Source: Spirodela intermedia (Eukaryota > Streptophyta > Magnoliopsida > Alismatales > Araceae). From it: DNA of 64,000 nt. Positions 37,700 to 49,614 of this stretch are shown piece by piece. Location: contig LR746268.1 in NCBI GenBank assembly GCA_902729315.2, positions 713,001-777,000 on the forward strand, written 5' to 3'. Position numbers and translations under genes: made by a program. The notes beneath the pieces were generated by a model. It was not told the DNA's origin, did no database searches, and saw only the letters and a program-made list of their open reading frames with translations. Numbering within the stretch: the first letter of the stretch is position 1; each line of letters begins with the position of its first letter.

Positions 37700-40600
37700 T
37701 CATTGATGGTTCCGGGTCAGCCCACTTCGCGGCAATGTTCTGCATGTCAACATTACAAAGTCAGCATCACCAGGAAAATCTGGCACTAAGTTTACATCTA
37801 CCGCATGAATAGAGAGAGAGAGATAGAGAGGTAGACATATAGATAGAGAGAGAGTATGAGAGAGAGAGAGAGAGAGTGGAGGAGCTTTTTTAAAAAAAAA
37901 TAAAAAAATAAAAAATAAAAAATAAAAAAAAGCTTTGTCACATGAAAGTAGAGAGATAGATGCATGAGATTCTAGAGATTATTTTTTGACAGAATTAGTG
38001 CGAAGCCTGGGATGTAACCTGGGATCAAACCATTATCTTCAAGCATATGCAGGTCCATTAGAAGAAGCTAAATATATCTGAAACTGATGAACTCAAATTA
38101 AAAGCTAAGCCATGAAGAGAGATGTAAAAGGGCCGCCCAAGACTCCCCCCAAGAAGTAGGCCAAGTGGACTCCAAGCCGGACACCTAAACCACTGGAAAG
38201 GCCCAACCCTCCCCTCTACATGCACCTAGAGAGCCTAGAGAGAGAGTGAGAGGAAACACACCCAGGTGCCTGAAAAGGAAACCAGGCAGAGTCAACTAGC
38301 TAGGGGACTGAGCGGGTCAGCCCTGGGTCCGAGCCCACAGGGCCATCTACCCTGATTCCATAGGAAGGAAAACACCCAGGTGCTCCTGAAGATAAGTAGC
38401 AGTGATTGCCTGCTCGATAGGCCCAAAGTCAAAAGGGAGGCACATAACTATCTAGCATTAGCCTTCGGCGAATTCAATACCAGCAAAAGCACTGAAGCAG
38501 AGGAAGTAGCCACAGAACGCATACCTCCCAGGGAGTAACTGAGAAGCACTCACAGAGCCCTTGGAGCTCCCGAGCCTCCTTGCTCTGCTTTCATGCTCAT
38601 CCACTCTCATGGCTGCAACCTCCTTCTCCATGGCGGCGACTTCCCTTCTCATTTTCTTCGCCTCGACCTCCATTGCCTTGGTGAGTGTATCCACCTTCTT
38701 CGCCAGCATCTGGAGCACAATAAGGATTTTAAAGGCCATGAAGGTATGATACTGAGAATTAATAGGAGAGATCATCGATTTCTTAACCTCAATGGCGTCA
38801 TCTTTGTCTTTCAGGCTTTGATCTTTCTCATGGCAAGCCTTCCTCAATGTTATGACCTCCTTCTGAAGCATGTCGTACAAGAGGCCAGACACTGTATCCT
38901 CTGTTTCGACAGTGGGGAAATCGGTCAGCTTCTCTTCTGGGTTATCTTTGCAGCTACTCTGGGCAGGCTTCTCTCTGGTGGCATCAGTGGATTTGTTCAG
39001 CAAGAAGCTCGGGCCCATTCCATTAGGAAGGACCTTGCTCCTATCCAGTGATCTACTACCACCATCGAATGATTTCGACGCCCCTTTGGCGTGCTTCAAG
39101 ACCGTGAGAGTGCTTGCAGAGAGAGAGGATCTGGAGTGAGAGGCAGGAGCTCTCTTGGACAAGAATCCATTCGAAGAAAGCTTGGGGATGCTGTCGGCAC
39201 CGCCGAGAGACTGGCGGCGTGAGGACCCATTGCTCGTATTCCTCGTCTCTACTGTAGACCGGATGTTAGTGCTGGAAGCCATCCTTAATCCCTCCTCTAG
39301 AATTTTCAAGCGCAATTGAAACTTCTCCTGAGATAAAGATAAGGAATATGTTTTAGGGTCCCTTCTGTTAAACAAACAAAAGAAAGAGCAGAGATCATCA
39401 CAGGATAAGTACTTTAAGCTGAGCCTCGGATCGAACAGTGCGCTCTGCAACTGCAAGCTTATCTCGAAGTTGCTGCATCTCTCCCTGTGTCAGAAGCTCA
39501 ATTCAGGTTCTTTCAGCAATAGACACCATACGCATCACGAGGTAGAAACTAAGAGCATCATAGTATGATAAACCATGCCACATGCTGACAAGGTGGTGAG
39601 AGAAAGTGCGAGTGTTTGAAGTGTCCACCTGCAAGAATCTTCTTTCTTCAAGCCATTGCTTTACAGGCATCACTTTGTCATTAGCATCCTTCCATTCATT
39701 GGCCACAACTACCGCAACCCTATTTGCGGTTACCTTAGCGCGGGCCAACTCACGGTCAAGAGTTTTCTTCTCCTCCTGAATGAAAGCACAAAAACAAGAA
39801 AGCATGTTTTAATGATACATTGCGAGGAAACAGCTTTTAGTACATCACAGATCTCAGATTTTTCATCCAATGACAGTTTCCCGAAAAGTCAAAAGCATTA
39901 CATTCATCTCCTGTATCTTCCGCTGGTAATCCCTCACAGCATTCGCAGCTGCACCACCGGCAAGAACAGCCTCTTCCAGCTCCCGTACAGTTTGGCTCAG
40001 CTTTTCAACTTCAGCAACCTTTTGCCGATGCAATTTATCCAAGATTTTGTTTTCTTCCTAAAAAATGTTTGGAAAAAAGTTGATCAAAGAAAAAAGCATC
40101 TGCAAAAGGCATTTCACAGTTTTAAGTTTAAAGCCAAGTCAAACTACCTGACAAATTTCAATCTGTTTCATTAACTCCTGATTCTTGTTCTGGAGATCAT
40201 CCACCATAGAGGCTTTGACTAAAGCAATTTCCACAGTCCTTTCAGCCTCAAGCAGAGCTGCTTCCTTAGATTTTGTCAGTCGATCTAATGCTTTGTTGTC
40301 ATCCTGAAGCTTTGAAATCTGCAAGAGAAAAACAGTAGATATTAACAATAAACGAAATATATAGTTTCTTGATAAAGTTGAAATTCGTAGGATCTTGTAC
40401 CCCACCCCACCGCACCCCCCCCCCCCAAAAAAAAAAAAAACGTAAAAATGTAGTCCTAAAAAAGTGAAATAAACAATTGAGGACGGAGACCAGTTATCTT
40501 GTATGACATCAGAGTTTAATCATAGAATAGTAAGGCAGAGGAAGGACTAAGATGAACGAAAAATCTCAGGAGGTACGACTTTCCAAATTGCCTCATTGAC

Positions 40601-43471
40601 TCAAAAAAGAGTCACAACAGAAAGGCACGGTTGGAGACTTGAATACAAACTGTTTGATGTGTCAAAAAAGAAGAAGCAATAGAACATTTATTGTCTAAGT
40701 GCCCAACTAGTAGAGAATATCAGGAACTTTGAAGCATGCAATTTGTGATTCCCATCAGTCCATGGGAAATGCAAAGTTTGCAACCATTGAAGGAAAACAG
40801 ACAGAATCTTGGAAGAAAGATCAGCAGTTGATACCACAAGACACACTAATTCTTCGAGGGAAAAGGTCTTTTCTTGGAAAATGGCGGTTCTCGAGCTCTA
40901 TCAATGTCTGTCCGTAGGTGTAAATTGTTTATTAAAATTCACACGTTGACGGATTCCAAAAAAAGAGGCCTCTCTCTTTGGGAAGGGGGGGCGTTGTTGG
41001 GCACCAAAATATGTAATGTATTTCAGCTTTCTTTAAAAACTACATTGCCATGATCAATAAAGTAAATAATAAGAAAATGTAAATTAAAGCATAAAAAACA
41101 GAAAAGGGATGTCGCTGAGCTCTTTGAAAAGGAACAACATTGCAATGGTCAATAAATAAGGTTAAATTAAATCATAAACAACCGTAAATTCATGTAAATA
41201 AGTTCTTGGGATTAAGAAAGATTAAACCTCTTGCCGTGCAATCTTGAGGTCTGCCTCAAGAGGTGCAAGGATTGCTTCGATTGGTGGCATGTCATCATCT
41301 TTTTGTGCAGCATGAACCCTTCTAAGTGTGGCTTCTGCAGCAAATTGAGCAGCCATTGATGCTTTCTTCTCCTCATTAATTCTCTTGATTTCAAGATTCT
41401 GCACAAGTCCCCACAAAAAAAAACTACTTTGATAGAAAGTAAAAAGAAAAAACAAGGGAGAACGAAGTTTCTTGAAAATTGACCACTGAGTCCAAAGTGA
41501 TTTTTATTTGTTAACTGCGGAAACAGTAAGACCTGCATTCATACATTATGGTAAAAAAACTCGCAAATTTTCATGCATTCAGCTCATTCCAAGGAACAGA
41601 CTTCCACGCAGTCCTAACTGTTTCTTTTTTTGAGTGAGAATATATCTAAAAGTTGGAAGAGTCCAATGAAAGAACTGACTAGGGATAAAAAACTGACAGG
41701 GAGTTTTGCACACAATATCCAGTACTTGATTTACGGGCTCAACTGGAGAGGCTAACGAGTGTAGCGATGACGATAGCCATCGTGATATTGATTAAAGTTT
41801 CGGAAAAAAATTATAATCTTGGAATAGAGAACCCATCCTTTCTTATTTCCAAGTTTTTATCCGATCAAGAAAGGCTGCACGAGCAGGTTTAAAAAGTATG
41901 CCAAGAATAAATTAGATAAAAAAAATCAACTTTTGATTCAAAGTCAACAATTTTATTATTATAAAAATGTAAGCATCTAAGATGCTTCTAATAATCGATT
42001 TGTTAACTTAATCAACAAATGGTAATCCTAAAGATGAATGCAGTTAACAGCATTTGGTCATAGCAGCAAGTTATGCATGCAACATTTTTTTTCTGATGTT
42101 GGTGTATGTACATAAAGAGCTTCCAGATCCAGTTATGATTAAAAGCACAAGCACATAAAGACAGAAAACCTGTTTTAGCTGATATGCTCCATTGAAATCA
42201 CGTTACTAAGATCTAACCAATTTAGAAACAAATATCCTCGAACCATAACCAACTTTCAAGTAAAAAATTAAAAGAAGGAATTGTGCAACACATATGATTG
42301 CATGCTAATAAATCAGAGCAAATTAAAGCCCCGTAGACTACCTTGCTTTGAAGAAGAGATTCAGTCAGTTTGAGCTTCTCATCCAGCTTTGTTAATTCCT
42401 CAGTGAGCTAGAAATAACACGGCATGAAAAGAAAACTGGTATTGGTTAGCAGCCTCTTGAAGGACTAGGTAGAAAAGCTACAATTTTAAAACGAACTAGA
42501 CCCCACATCTAAAAAGAAGCAGATAAATATGTTTGACAATTCAAAATTCAAACAAGGAAGAGTAGCCTGATTGTCCAACTATACAATCTCTACAAATATA
42601 ACATCAAAACAGGTAGATCTTTACTCGAAATTGATAAGAGAACGTTAAAAAAAATAAATCGCAAGAGAAAGATATGACAATCGCATAAATAGACCAAGCA
42701 TTCCAAAGTTCCCTAAAGCATCCGAATGAAAAATGGGGGGAGAAAAAAAGAGGCACAGAAGATGTTTAGAACTAGATGTATCAAAATCCAATTGATGACG
42801 ATTTTTAGAAGTGCACTCGATCTAACTTCTTGCTTCACTTTTCAAGAAATTAAGAAAATTCATATTTTGCATCAAAACAATTTAAGCAGAGGGTAGGCCG
42901 TATGTTTTTCGCCTTAACTAAGGGAAATGAATGAATACAAAGGAGTGGTTTTCAATGATTAAAAGGAGATAAAAAACTGCTGCATTGAACTGAAGATATG
43001 GGAGAAAAAAAAAACCTCTTCAACAGCCTTCTCTCTCGCGCGCTCTGACAATCTCAACGCCTTTATTTCTGCCTGCGCTTCCCCCAATTCCCGCTCTTTG
43101 TCTGAAAACTCACAGCCCTCATGAAAAGAAAAGAAAAGAAAACACCTAGAAATCAAGAAATATACAGAAGGCCATCGGATCCGAAGTGCATTCCCACCTC
43201 TGACTTCATTCTCAAGCCGATTGAGCTCCACCTTCACCGGATCCGAACCGTGCAGTAGGTTAATGAGGTCGTCCGTCTCCATGCTCTGCTTGATTGAAGC
43301 CCTCCTCCTCAAGCCCCCCGCCTTCCCGCCCTCCCCCTTGAACGGCCCCGACGCCGTCATCTGCGATGCCGGCTCCCCCGCACCGGCCCCCGGCCCCCTC
43401 CCACTCCACCCTCCAGACACAACATCAACCACCGCCTCCTCCCCTCCCTCCCCCCCACGCAGATCGGCCAT
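37700..43471 (-). CDS. MAP70: Microtubule-associated protein MAP70
   Basis: MAP70 proteins are plant-specific coiled-coil proteins that decorate cortical, preprophase, spindle and phragmoplast microtubules. Eleven exons on the minus strand: 43471-43198, 43101-43016, 42407-42342, 41398-41228, 40318-40148, 40057-39902, 39775-39629, 39484-39413, 39327-38788, 38709-38525, 37739-37700. Together they encode 635 residues. Seen: a Gly/Ala-rich N-terminus, then LHGSDPVKVELNRLENEVR and a long coiled coil through residues ~85-390 (KKASMAAQFAAEATLRRVHA, DRLTKSKEAALLEAERTVE, NEWKDANDKVMPVKQWLEER). A Ser-rich basic linker follows (SRRQSLGG, AKGASKSFDGGSRSLDR), and a final short coil (TKAMEVEAKKMRREVAAMEK). 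The last exon is only 40 bases, 785 bases away, and encodes TLPRSGLTRNHQ, which fits the conserved family tail. The longer open frame to 43,498 has no ATG, so 43,471 is the start. Complete gene. Confidence 0.95.
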
Positions 43472-44787
43472 CCCCGCTCTTACACCCAATGCATCCAAAA
43501 CAAAAAAATCATTAACCGCAAAAAATTCAACGCCTTACCGAGACCAAAACCCCACGATCCAGCAAAACTTCCGGAATCCCTACCCGAGATTGCAACCGAG
43601 GAGCAAAGAAAACCCTAACCTGCCGTTCTTCCCCTCTTCTCTTCAACCCCCCACCAAGCACACAGATTCCCCTCCCCACCCGTCAGCTCCTCCCTCCTCT
43701 GACAGCGCCATCTCCGGTCATCACGCCGGCGACTCGGATTTAAAATGCCGGCGAGGAGAGAAGCTGCGGCGGCGGAGCGGAGAGAGGAGGTGGCCCTCGC
43801 CGGTGACAGCTTCGCTCAGCGGGGAACTGAGAGTAGACCAGCAGCGGCCCTCCCTTATTCAAATCGGAAAATAAAATAATCAAATAAATAAATTATTTCC
43901 CACCTACGGTAACCTGCGGTGAGCTTACCACAACCACGAACTCGCGTCTTTCTTTACCCCCGCTTCAGTGACGTGACTAACCGGCGCTCATTATTTTTGG
44001 TAAATCAAATTATATGTAACCAAAAATATATAATATCCCGGGTTAATTGTGGCTTATAACGGGCCGGGCGCGGGCTGCGCCCGGGCCGAGAGAAAAAAGG
44101 ACTATGAACTTTAGGCCTGAATCAGCCCAAGTAGGTATGGGGGCCCATTTGTACCTATTTTTCCTTTATGCCTTTTTGTTTTCAGGCTTAAATTAGTAAA
44201 ATTAAAAATATGCTTGGGCCCTGGTAGGCTTGTGAGCTTCTCGGCCCGTGAGGACCCTTATGTCGAGCCCATATCGGGCCCATTTGTGCCAATTTTATAT
44301 GTTTTTAAAAATCATATAAAAACAAGTCCAATGGGCTTGGAAAGTCTAAAGTGGCCTGCCTGGCCGGTGTACCCCCCATTCTGAACGCCAGTTGGCCGCT
44401 TTTCGATAGTCCACGTGTCTGTGGTCGGTTCGCTCTCCATCTTAATCTGACGTCATCATCTACGCCGCCGCCCCCATCGTCCTTCGGGTGGTGAAAACGT
44501 GCAGCTGCGTGAGATTGGAGTCACGTGCGCCTTAAATGGAAATATTGACCGTTGACAATGATCTTGACTCTGAAAAAGCTGAAGTGTTTGGAAATGCTTC
44601 CGGAGAGATTCCATTGATCGGGAAGACGGCCCATTTAGGTCGAGCTTTGTTGGTTCTTAATACCATAGCGGTAATCTTACTCGCGAGTAACCAGAAACAC
44701 GTTTATGTTCGGAGCCTCCTCCTTCCACTTCCCGTCCAACCAACTCGGCGATGGATATCCGATCCCAGTGACCTCCAAGCTCCGGCC
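43472..44787. promoter_or_regulatory. Divergent intergenic region between MAP70 and the SET gene
   Basis: MAP70 is transcribed leftward and the SET methyltransferase rightward from this ~1.3-kb region. 43,500-43,850 is the CT/GC-rich MAP70 leader. 44,040-44,350 has many GGGCC/GGCCC words, including a duplicated phrase GGGCCCATTTGT (44,141 and 44,277) and a self-complementary GGGCGC..GCGCCC stretch (about 44,066-44,084). These could be site II elements or the remains of a hAT-like MITE, which often carry GGGCCGGGC-type ends. CACGTG-like words are at 44,412 and 44,521. Confidence 0.4.
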
Positions 44788-47700
44788 ATGGCGAGCGCCA
44801 CAGCTTCGAAGTTGCTGCTGACGGCAACGGCGGACTTCCTCAGCTCTTCTACCTGCTCCCTGAGACACCGCCGCGCTCTGACGGTCTCCGCATCGCGCTA
44901 CCCCCGCATCGCCCCCTTCCCGCAGGACCTCGTCGGCTGGGTGAAGCGGGAGGGGGGATTCGTCCACCCGAAGCTCAAGATCGCCGATGGCGGCGAGTAT
45001 GGACTCACTCTGGTCGCGTCGGAGGACATCCCGAGGGGCTCGCGGCTCGTCGCCCTCCCTGAACGTCTGACTCTGCGCCTTCGGTGGTCCCAAGATGACG
45101 ACTGCGCCGACCGGCCCGATTCCCCGCTCTCCCAGTTAGTTAAACGTGTTCCAGGTGATTTTCTCTCGCTCATTGTTTGTTTTCATCGATGCCTGATGAT
45201 GAGTGGATTCAGGTTGAAAGTTCAGTCATGGACCACAGTCTTGTGATGATAAGTCCCATGAGGATTTGTAGATATATTGATGGATTTTTTTTCATATTGG
45301 ATATCGACATCATTACGGAAGGACATGGTGACCATTGTGAGAGTGTAAGGGAGAGAAAACTAGAGAGGAAGAGAGGGAATGCAAAGTGAAAATGGCATAT
45401 AATCTGCTTTATATTATGTAATTTGGCTTCAGGACGTTTTTTTTTTCTAATTTATCTGTCTCAAACATACGCCGTGTTTGTCTGATAATGCCTTATCTTC
45501 CCCCAACCCCCCGGGCCAAAGAAGTGAAGCATGCGCCAAAATGTGGCGGATGTCAGCGGTTCGAGTCCGCTTATCTCCAGCCCGTGTTTGGCGACTTTCA
45601 CTTTCACTTTCACCCATGAGTCAGGTTTAGTCAATAATATTTTCATTCATGAGTCATGCTTAGTCAATAATAAAATCAGTTTTCCATTTCTTATTTCGTG
45701 TGAAGCTGCAAATCTGTGAACCTTGGGGATTTATTGGTTCGTATGGGAGGTGTAGGATTGCATATTTAAAAAAATTAAATCTTTTCAATATCGAGATTTT
45801 CTTTGGTTGGAATTTCTTTTTGATATGTCAAATATAAATAAATGAGATCTGACTCTTTGTTTTGACCTCCACTACGAGTTGATTTGAGTTTGTCAATTAA
45901 TCTTTGGAAGGGATTATTAATGTCAAAAATGCAAAGGATGATACAAATATGTAGCTTTATAGTGCCCTTTCAAATTCTTATTTTCATGTTAAATCTCATT
46001 TCCCAGAAGTTCATCCAATCCGGAAGCATGAGATATTATTTGAACATCATTCATCTAGTGTACCTTCACTCTGATGCAGTAAAGTTTTCTTACGATATAA
46101 GAGATGACTTGCATGCTTGCATATTTACTCTAGATTCCGTTTTACAATGAGCAAATATCTCGGGAGCATGTGGCAGAGGAACTGTGGGCAATGAGATTGG
46201 GATTGAAACTTCTTCAAGAAAGAGCCAAAACTGGTTCTCTTTGGTGGCCATACATCAGCAATTTGCCAGAAGCTTTCGACATACCCATTTTCTTTTCTGG
46301 CGAAGACATAAAAAACCTACAGTATTCTCCTCTTGTTCATCAGGTAACAGAACTTTGTCTATATAACTCCTAACATCCTTCCATTTGATATGAAGTATTG
46401 TGAATTTAACCTTGCCTGATGCTGAGCTTTAAACATGCATTCTCTATTCCTTATCAGGTAAATAAACGATGCCGGTTCCTTCTTGCCTTTGAGAAAGATG
46501 TCAAATCTGTGCTTGAGGACGTAGACCCTGGGGATCATCCATTTTCTGGCCAAGATGTGAACGCCTCTTCTCTTGGATGGGCCATGTCTGCAGTATCTTC
46601 CCGGGCTTTTCGTTTGCGTTGCAAGACACCTCAGGATGGCTCTGGTGCTGATGTCCCTGTGCTGCTTCCTCTCATTGATATGTGCAACCACAGCTTCAAT
46701 CCAAATGCGGTAATCGTTGAAGAGAAGGACAATCAAAAGCTTTTAGTTGAGGCAAGTTAATTTTATCTGATCTCTGTTAGTCATAAATTTAAGAGAGCAA
46801 AATATTGATAGAATTTTATTGTGGATCCGCAAAATATTGATAGAATTTTATCTTTGATTTTACTTCATTTTTATATTTTTATTTTAGAAATTTAGTGGCA
46901 TCCTTCAGACAAGAGGCTTTTTTTCATTTACTGCTCTAGATGTTGAGTTGATGAACCGAAGTATGCTTTTCGTTGCCTTTTTTCCCCATGTAAATCCTTC
47001 TTTAGGATCCACAGATTTACAATATCTTTGAATACCTGATTTCCAAGGAAAAAAATCCTGATTTTCCCTTTTCTTGAACATTTTCCATCTCGATCTACAA
47101 TTTTTTCTCACATAAAAATACGTGTGGACATAATTCGATCAAAATCTTACCCAATTAAGTACACCCTACCAATAAACTGCAATTAAACGCAGTTAATAAT
47201 TTTAGCCATTTTTCCTACCTCTAGTTTTCCTTTATTTTTCTTCACATCTGACTCATCTCTACTTCCATCTGCCTGCGCTCATTTCGTTCCTCATCATCAG
47301 CGCCGTCCCTTCTTGGTATTGGTAGCCGGTCATGGTGTCATCGACATCAATGGTGACTTTGCGGATTCATAGACTCTGAAAAAATGCACAATGTATATTT
47401 GGAAATGATACAGAGATGTGAGCCCATGAGATCCATGTGATGGAGAACTGACCGGGCTCATGCCACTAGCCTGCATTGACCTCTCTCTCTAAGAAATGTC
47501 TGCATAAATTTTCTGTTAGTTCAATCTGTCAAGGGTCCATTCGACACCAACTGAAGTTCCACTTAACTTCAACATCCTATCCTATGTGTTTTTTTAATCT
47601 TATATTGTATGATATTTCCTTGATTTTATTATATTTATTCGACTGAGACGATCCCTTTTTTTTGTTCTGAACTAATCCAGGTGGTTTCCAAAACATCAAT

Positions 47701-48508
47701 TGAGACAGATGTCCCGGTGACTCTGAACTATGGGTGTTTGACCAACGACTTTTTTCTTCTCGATTACGGATTTGTGATCTCCTCAAACCCGCACGACCAT
47801 GTGGAATTGAAATATGATGGAGTTCTTCTGGATGCTGCTGCTATCGCTGCAGGAGTACCTTCTCCGAGCTTCTCATCCCCGACCGAATGGCAGAGAGAGA
47901 TTCTATCACAGCTCAATCTACATGGAGATGGAGCTTTTCTGAAGGTCGCCTTCTCCACTTCACCAACACCTGTGCATGCTTTCATCCCATGCCAAGAATC
48001 TCCCCTACTTCCATCCTGGGAAATTCAGGCATATGAGCATTTCTGTTTCTGTCCATTTGAAAACCGGATCCTGTCACAGCTGCCCAGCGTCTCCTTAAAT
48101 ATGTTACGACCGTTGACTTCTGCCCTTTTGGTACAGGTCAACTTGGGAGGTGAGGAAAAAGTCGACGGGCGTCTGCTGGCCGCCTTCAGGGCTGTCCTCT
48201 CAGACGACCGAGAAGCAGCTCAAAAGTCTGATCTAAGCACCTTGATGTCATTGTCAGCTGAGGCTCCCTTGGGAGTCTCAGCTGAGGGTAAGGCCCTCCG
48301 TACAGTCATTGCCCTCTGCGTCATCTCTCTGCAGCACTTCCCCACCAAGATCATGGAGGATGAATCAATTCTGAAAGGCGATATATCGGAGTCAACGAGA
48401 TTAGCAGTGGAGTTTAGATTGCAGAAGAAATTAATGATTGTGGATTTAATGCGAGAGCTGACTAGAAGAGTCAAGGTGCTGCCAAAAGAAGCTTTCCTCA
48501 ATCGGTAA
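44788..48508 (+). CDS. SET-domain protein methyltransferase, Rubisco LSMT-like, plastid-targeted
   Basis: Members of this family methylate lysines of plastid proteins such as Rubisco and fructose-bisphosphate aldolase. Exons: 44788-45154, 46177-46343, 46458-46751, 47681-47944, 48137-48508, giving 487 residues. The N-terminus (MASATASKLLLTATADFLSS) is Ser/Thr/Ala-rich and looks like a transit peptide. The SET parts are GGEYGLTLVASEDIPRGSRL, LPLIDMCNHSFNPNA and LNYGCLTNDFFLLDYGFVI, the last two containing the NHS and LNYG cofactor/catalytic motifs. The substrate-binding domain follows, with VDGRLLAAFRAVLSDD, SLSAEAPLG and the tail MRELTRRVKVL. Intron 3 is GC-AG (AG|GCAAGT at 46,752). The 192-base segment 47,945-48,136 has no stop and is in phase, but breaks the family alignment, so I treat it as an intron. 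If retained, the protein is 551 residues. An ATG at 44,536 is in frame but adds non-conserved sequence ahead of the transit peptide. The exact substrate is unknown. Confidence 0.92.
45545..45579 (+). pseudogene. trnA-UGC fragment: Plastid tRNA-Ala(UGC) 3' exon remnant in an intron
   Basis: Thirty-five bases, from GGCGGATGTCAGCGG to the end CCGCTTATCTCCA, match from memory the 3' half of plastid trnA-UGC: anticodon-stem side, variable loop, T arm with GGTTCGAGTCC, and acceptor strand. The 5' half and the plastid intron are absent, so it is not a tRNA gene. It lies in intron 1 of the SET methyltransferase gene, in sense orientation, next to a ~33-base direct repeat (CATGAGTCA..TTAGTCAATAAT, 45,616-45,680). 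A mitochondrial copy of the plastid tRNA could also be the source. Confidence 0.7.
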
Positions 48509-49614
48509 GCTGGTCCAGGAAAAAAACGTTGACTTTGATGGTTCCCACTAGTCTAACACCGAAAAAAGGCACGGATTTAATGCCCATCTGCTTAACTTGG
48601 TCTGAATATTATTATTTCCGATTATAATCCTATGTTAAAGTCTAAGATTAGAGGGCCCTGATTGAATCATGTGATTAGATTCATGGGTTTAAAGTCAATC
48701 AAAGCTTCAAAGAAAAGTCGTCTGTTATCTTTTTATCCTGGAGCTTTTCTTTTTTTTTTTTTTTGCTATTTTTAATTCCGGCATTTGTGCACAAGCTAAA
48801 TCAAAGTCAACGACAATGGGTGGAGGAGACCAAATGGGCCGTTTCTGATCTACCCAAATTTCCATCACTAGTTTGTATAATCTCATCTGGTGGAATTAAT
48901 TGTCCGATTTTTTAATCTTATCAATGTTGTATAATTATTGTTGAGGTCCTTGGAACTTCCTATGCCTTCATATAGGAATATAATTGCTCTTGTTTTTGTT
49001 TTTTTTTTTTTGTTTCATGTAGGTGAGGATCCTGTTAAAAAGTCAACCGCCGGTGGCATGCAACCTCGGTGGATCCAATTCGCCTGGTTTTCTTTGGAAA
49101 ATCTTGGTATTTTCGATTTTCTCAAAATATATTTTTTTTCTTTGCCGAATTTTCAGGTATTCGTTTAATTTCTAAATTTGCCGGCCCCATATTGCAGGAA
49201 AAATGCTGGAATCACAGCACTATGACATGTCTACATCATACACTGAAATTTTGTATTCTCTCTCTCTCTCTCTCTCTTCCTCTCTCTATTCTCCGACACA
49301 TACCTAAATCTCTCTTTCTTTCTCTGTCTAGCATGATCCTTAAAGCTAAACCGAAATATATGTGAACAAGTAGATAAAATTAGGTAAATAGTTAGCATAA
49401 CTCTCTGCACCCTGCGAAAAAGGGCTATTTTTCATACTGCGGAGGAAGCCATAACGTAAAAGAAGCTATTCCTCATACTGCGGAGCAACTGAGGCAGGAG
49501 AATCTAGCAGGACTACTTCGACCGAGTTCCCCCGCTCCTCCATGGGCGTGGAGGAAGCCTTTGAAACCCGACGGCGAAACCCCACCGGAGAACCGGCGGT
49601 GCCGCCGGCCCCCC
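48509..49614. other. Intergenic DNA between the SET and PPR genes
   Basis: AT-rich 3' flank of the SET gene with poly-T runs (48,750; 49,000) and a short CT tract (49,256-49,282). 49,380-49,500 contains a short direct repeat (CTATT..TCATACTGCGGAG twice). No coding sequence was seen before the PPR leader. Confidence 0.6.

Noticed and set aside
37435-37812. 125-codon plus-strand frame with Pro and Lys runs
   Set aside because: It overlaps the MAP70 last exon on the other strand and has no family features.
40500-41000. Possible retroelement scrap in MAP70 intron 4
   Set aside because: A few words resemble the zinc-binding end of LINE polymerases, but too weak and broken to call.
43472-43498. 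Nine-residue N-terminal extension of MAP70
   Set aside because: It would start at TTG; the first ATG is at 43,471.
44536-44787. 84-residue N-terminal extension of the SET protein
   Set aside because: In frame and with an ATG, but the later ATG at 44,788 begins a typical transit peptide and the extension resembles nothing in the family.
49561-49614. Upstream extension of the PPR protein
   Set aside because: The frame is open but has no ATG, and the added residues are low-complexity Pro/Arg.
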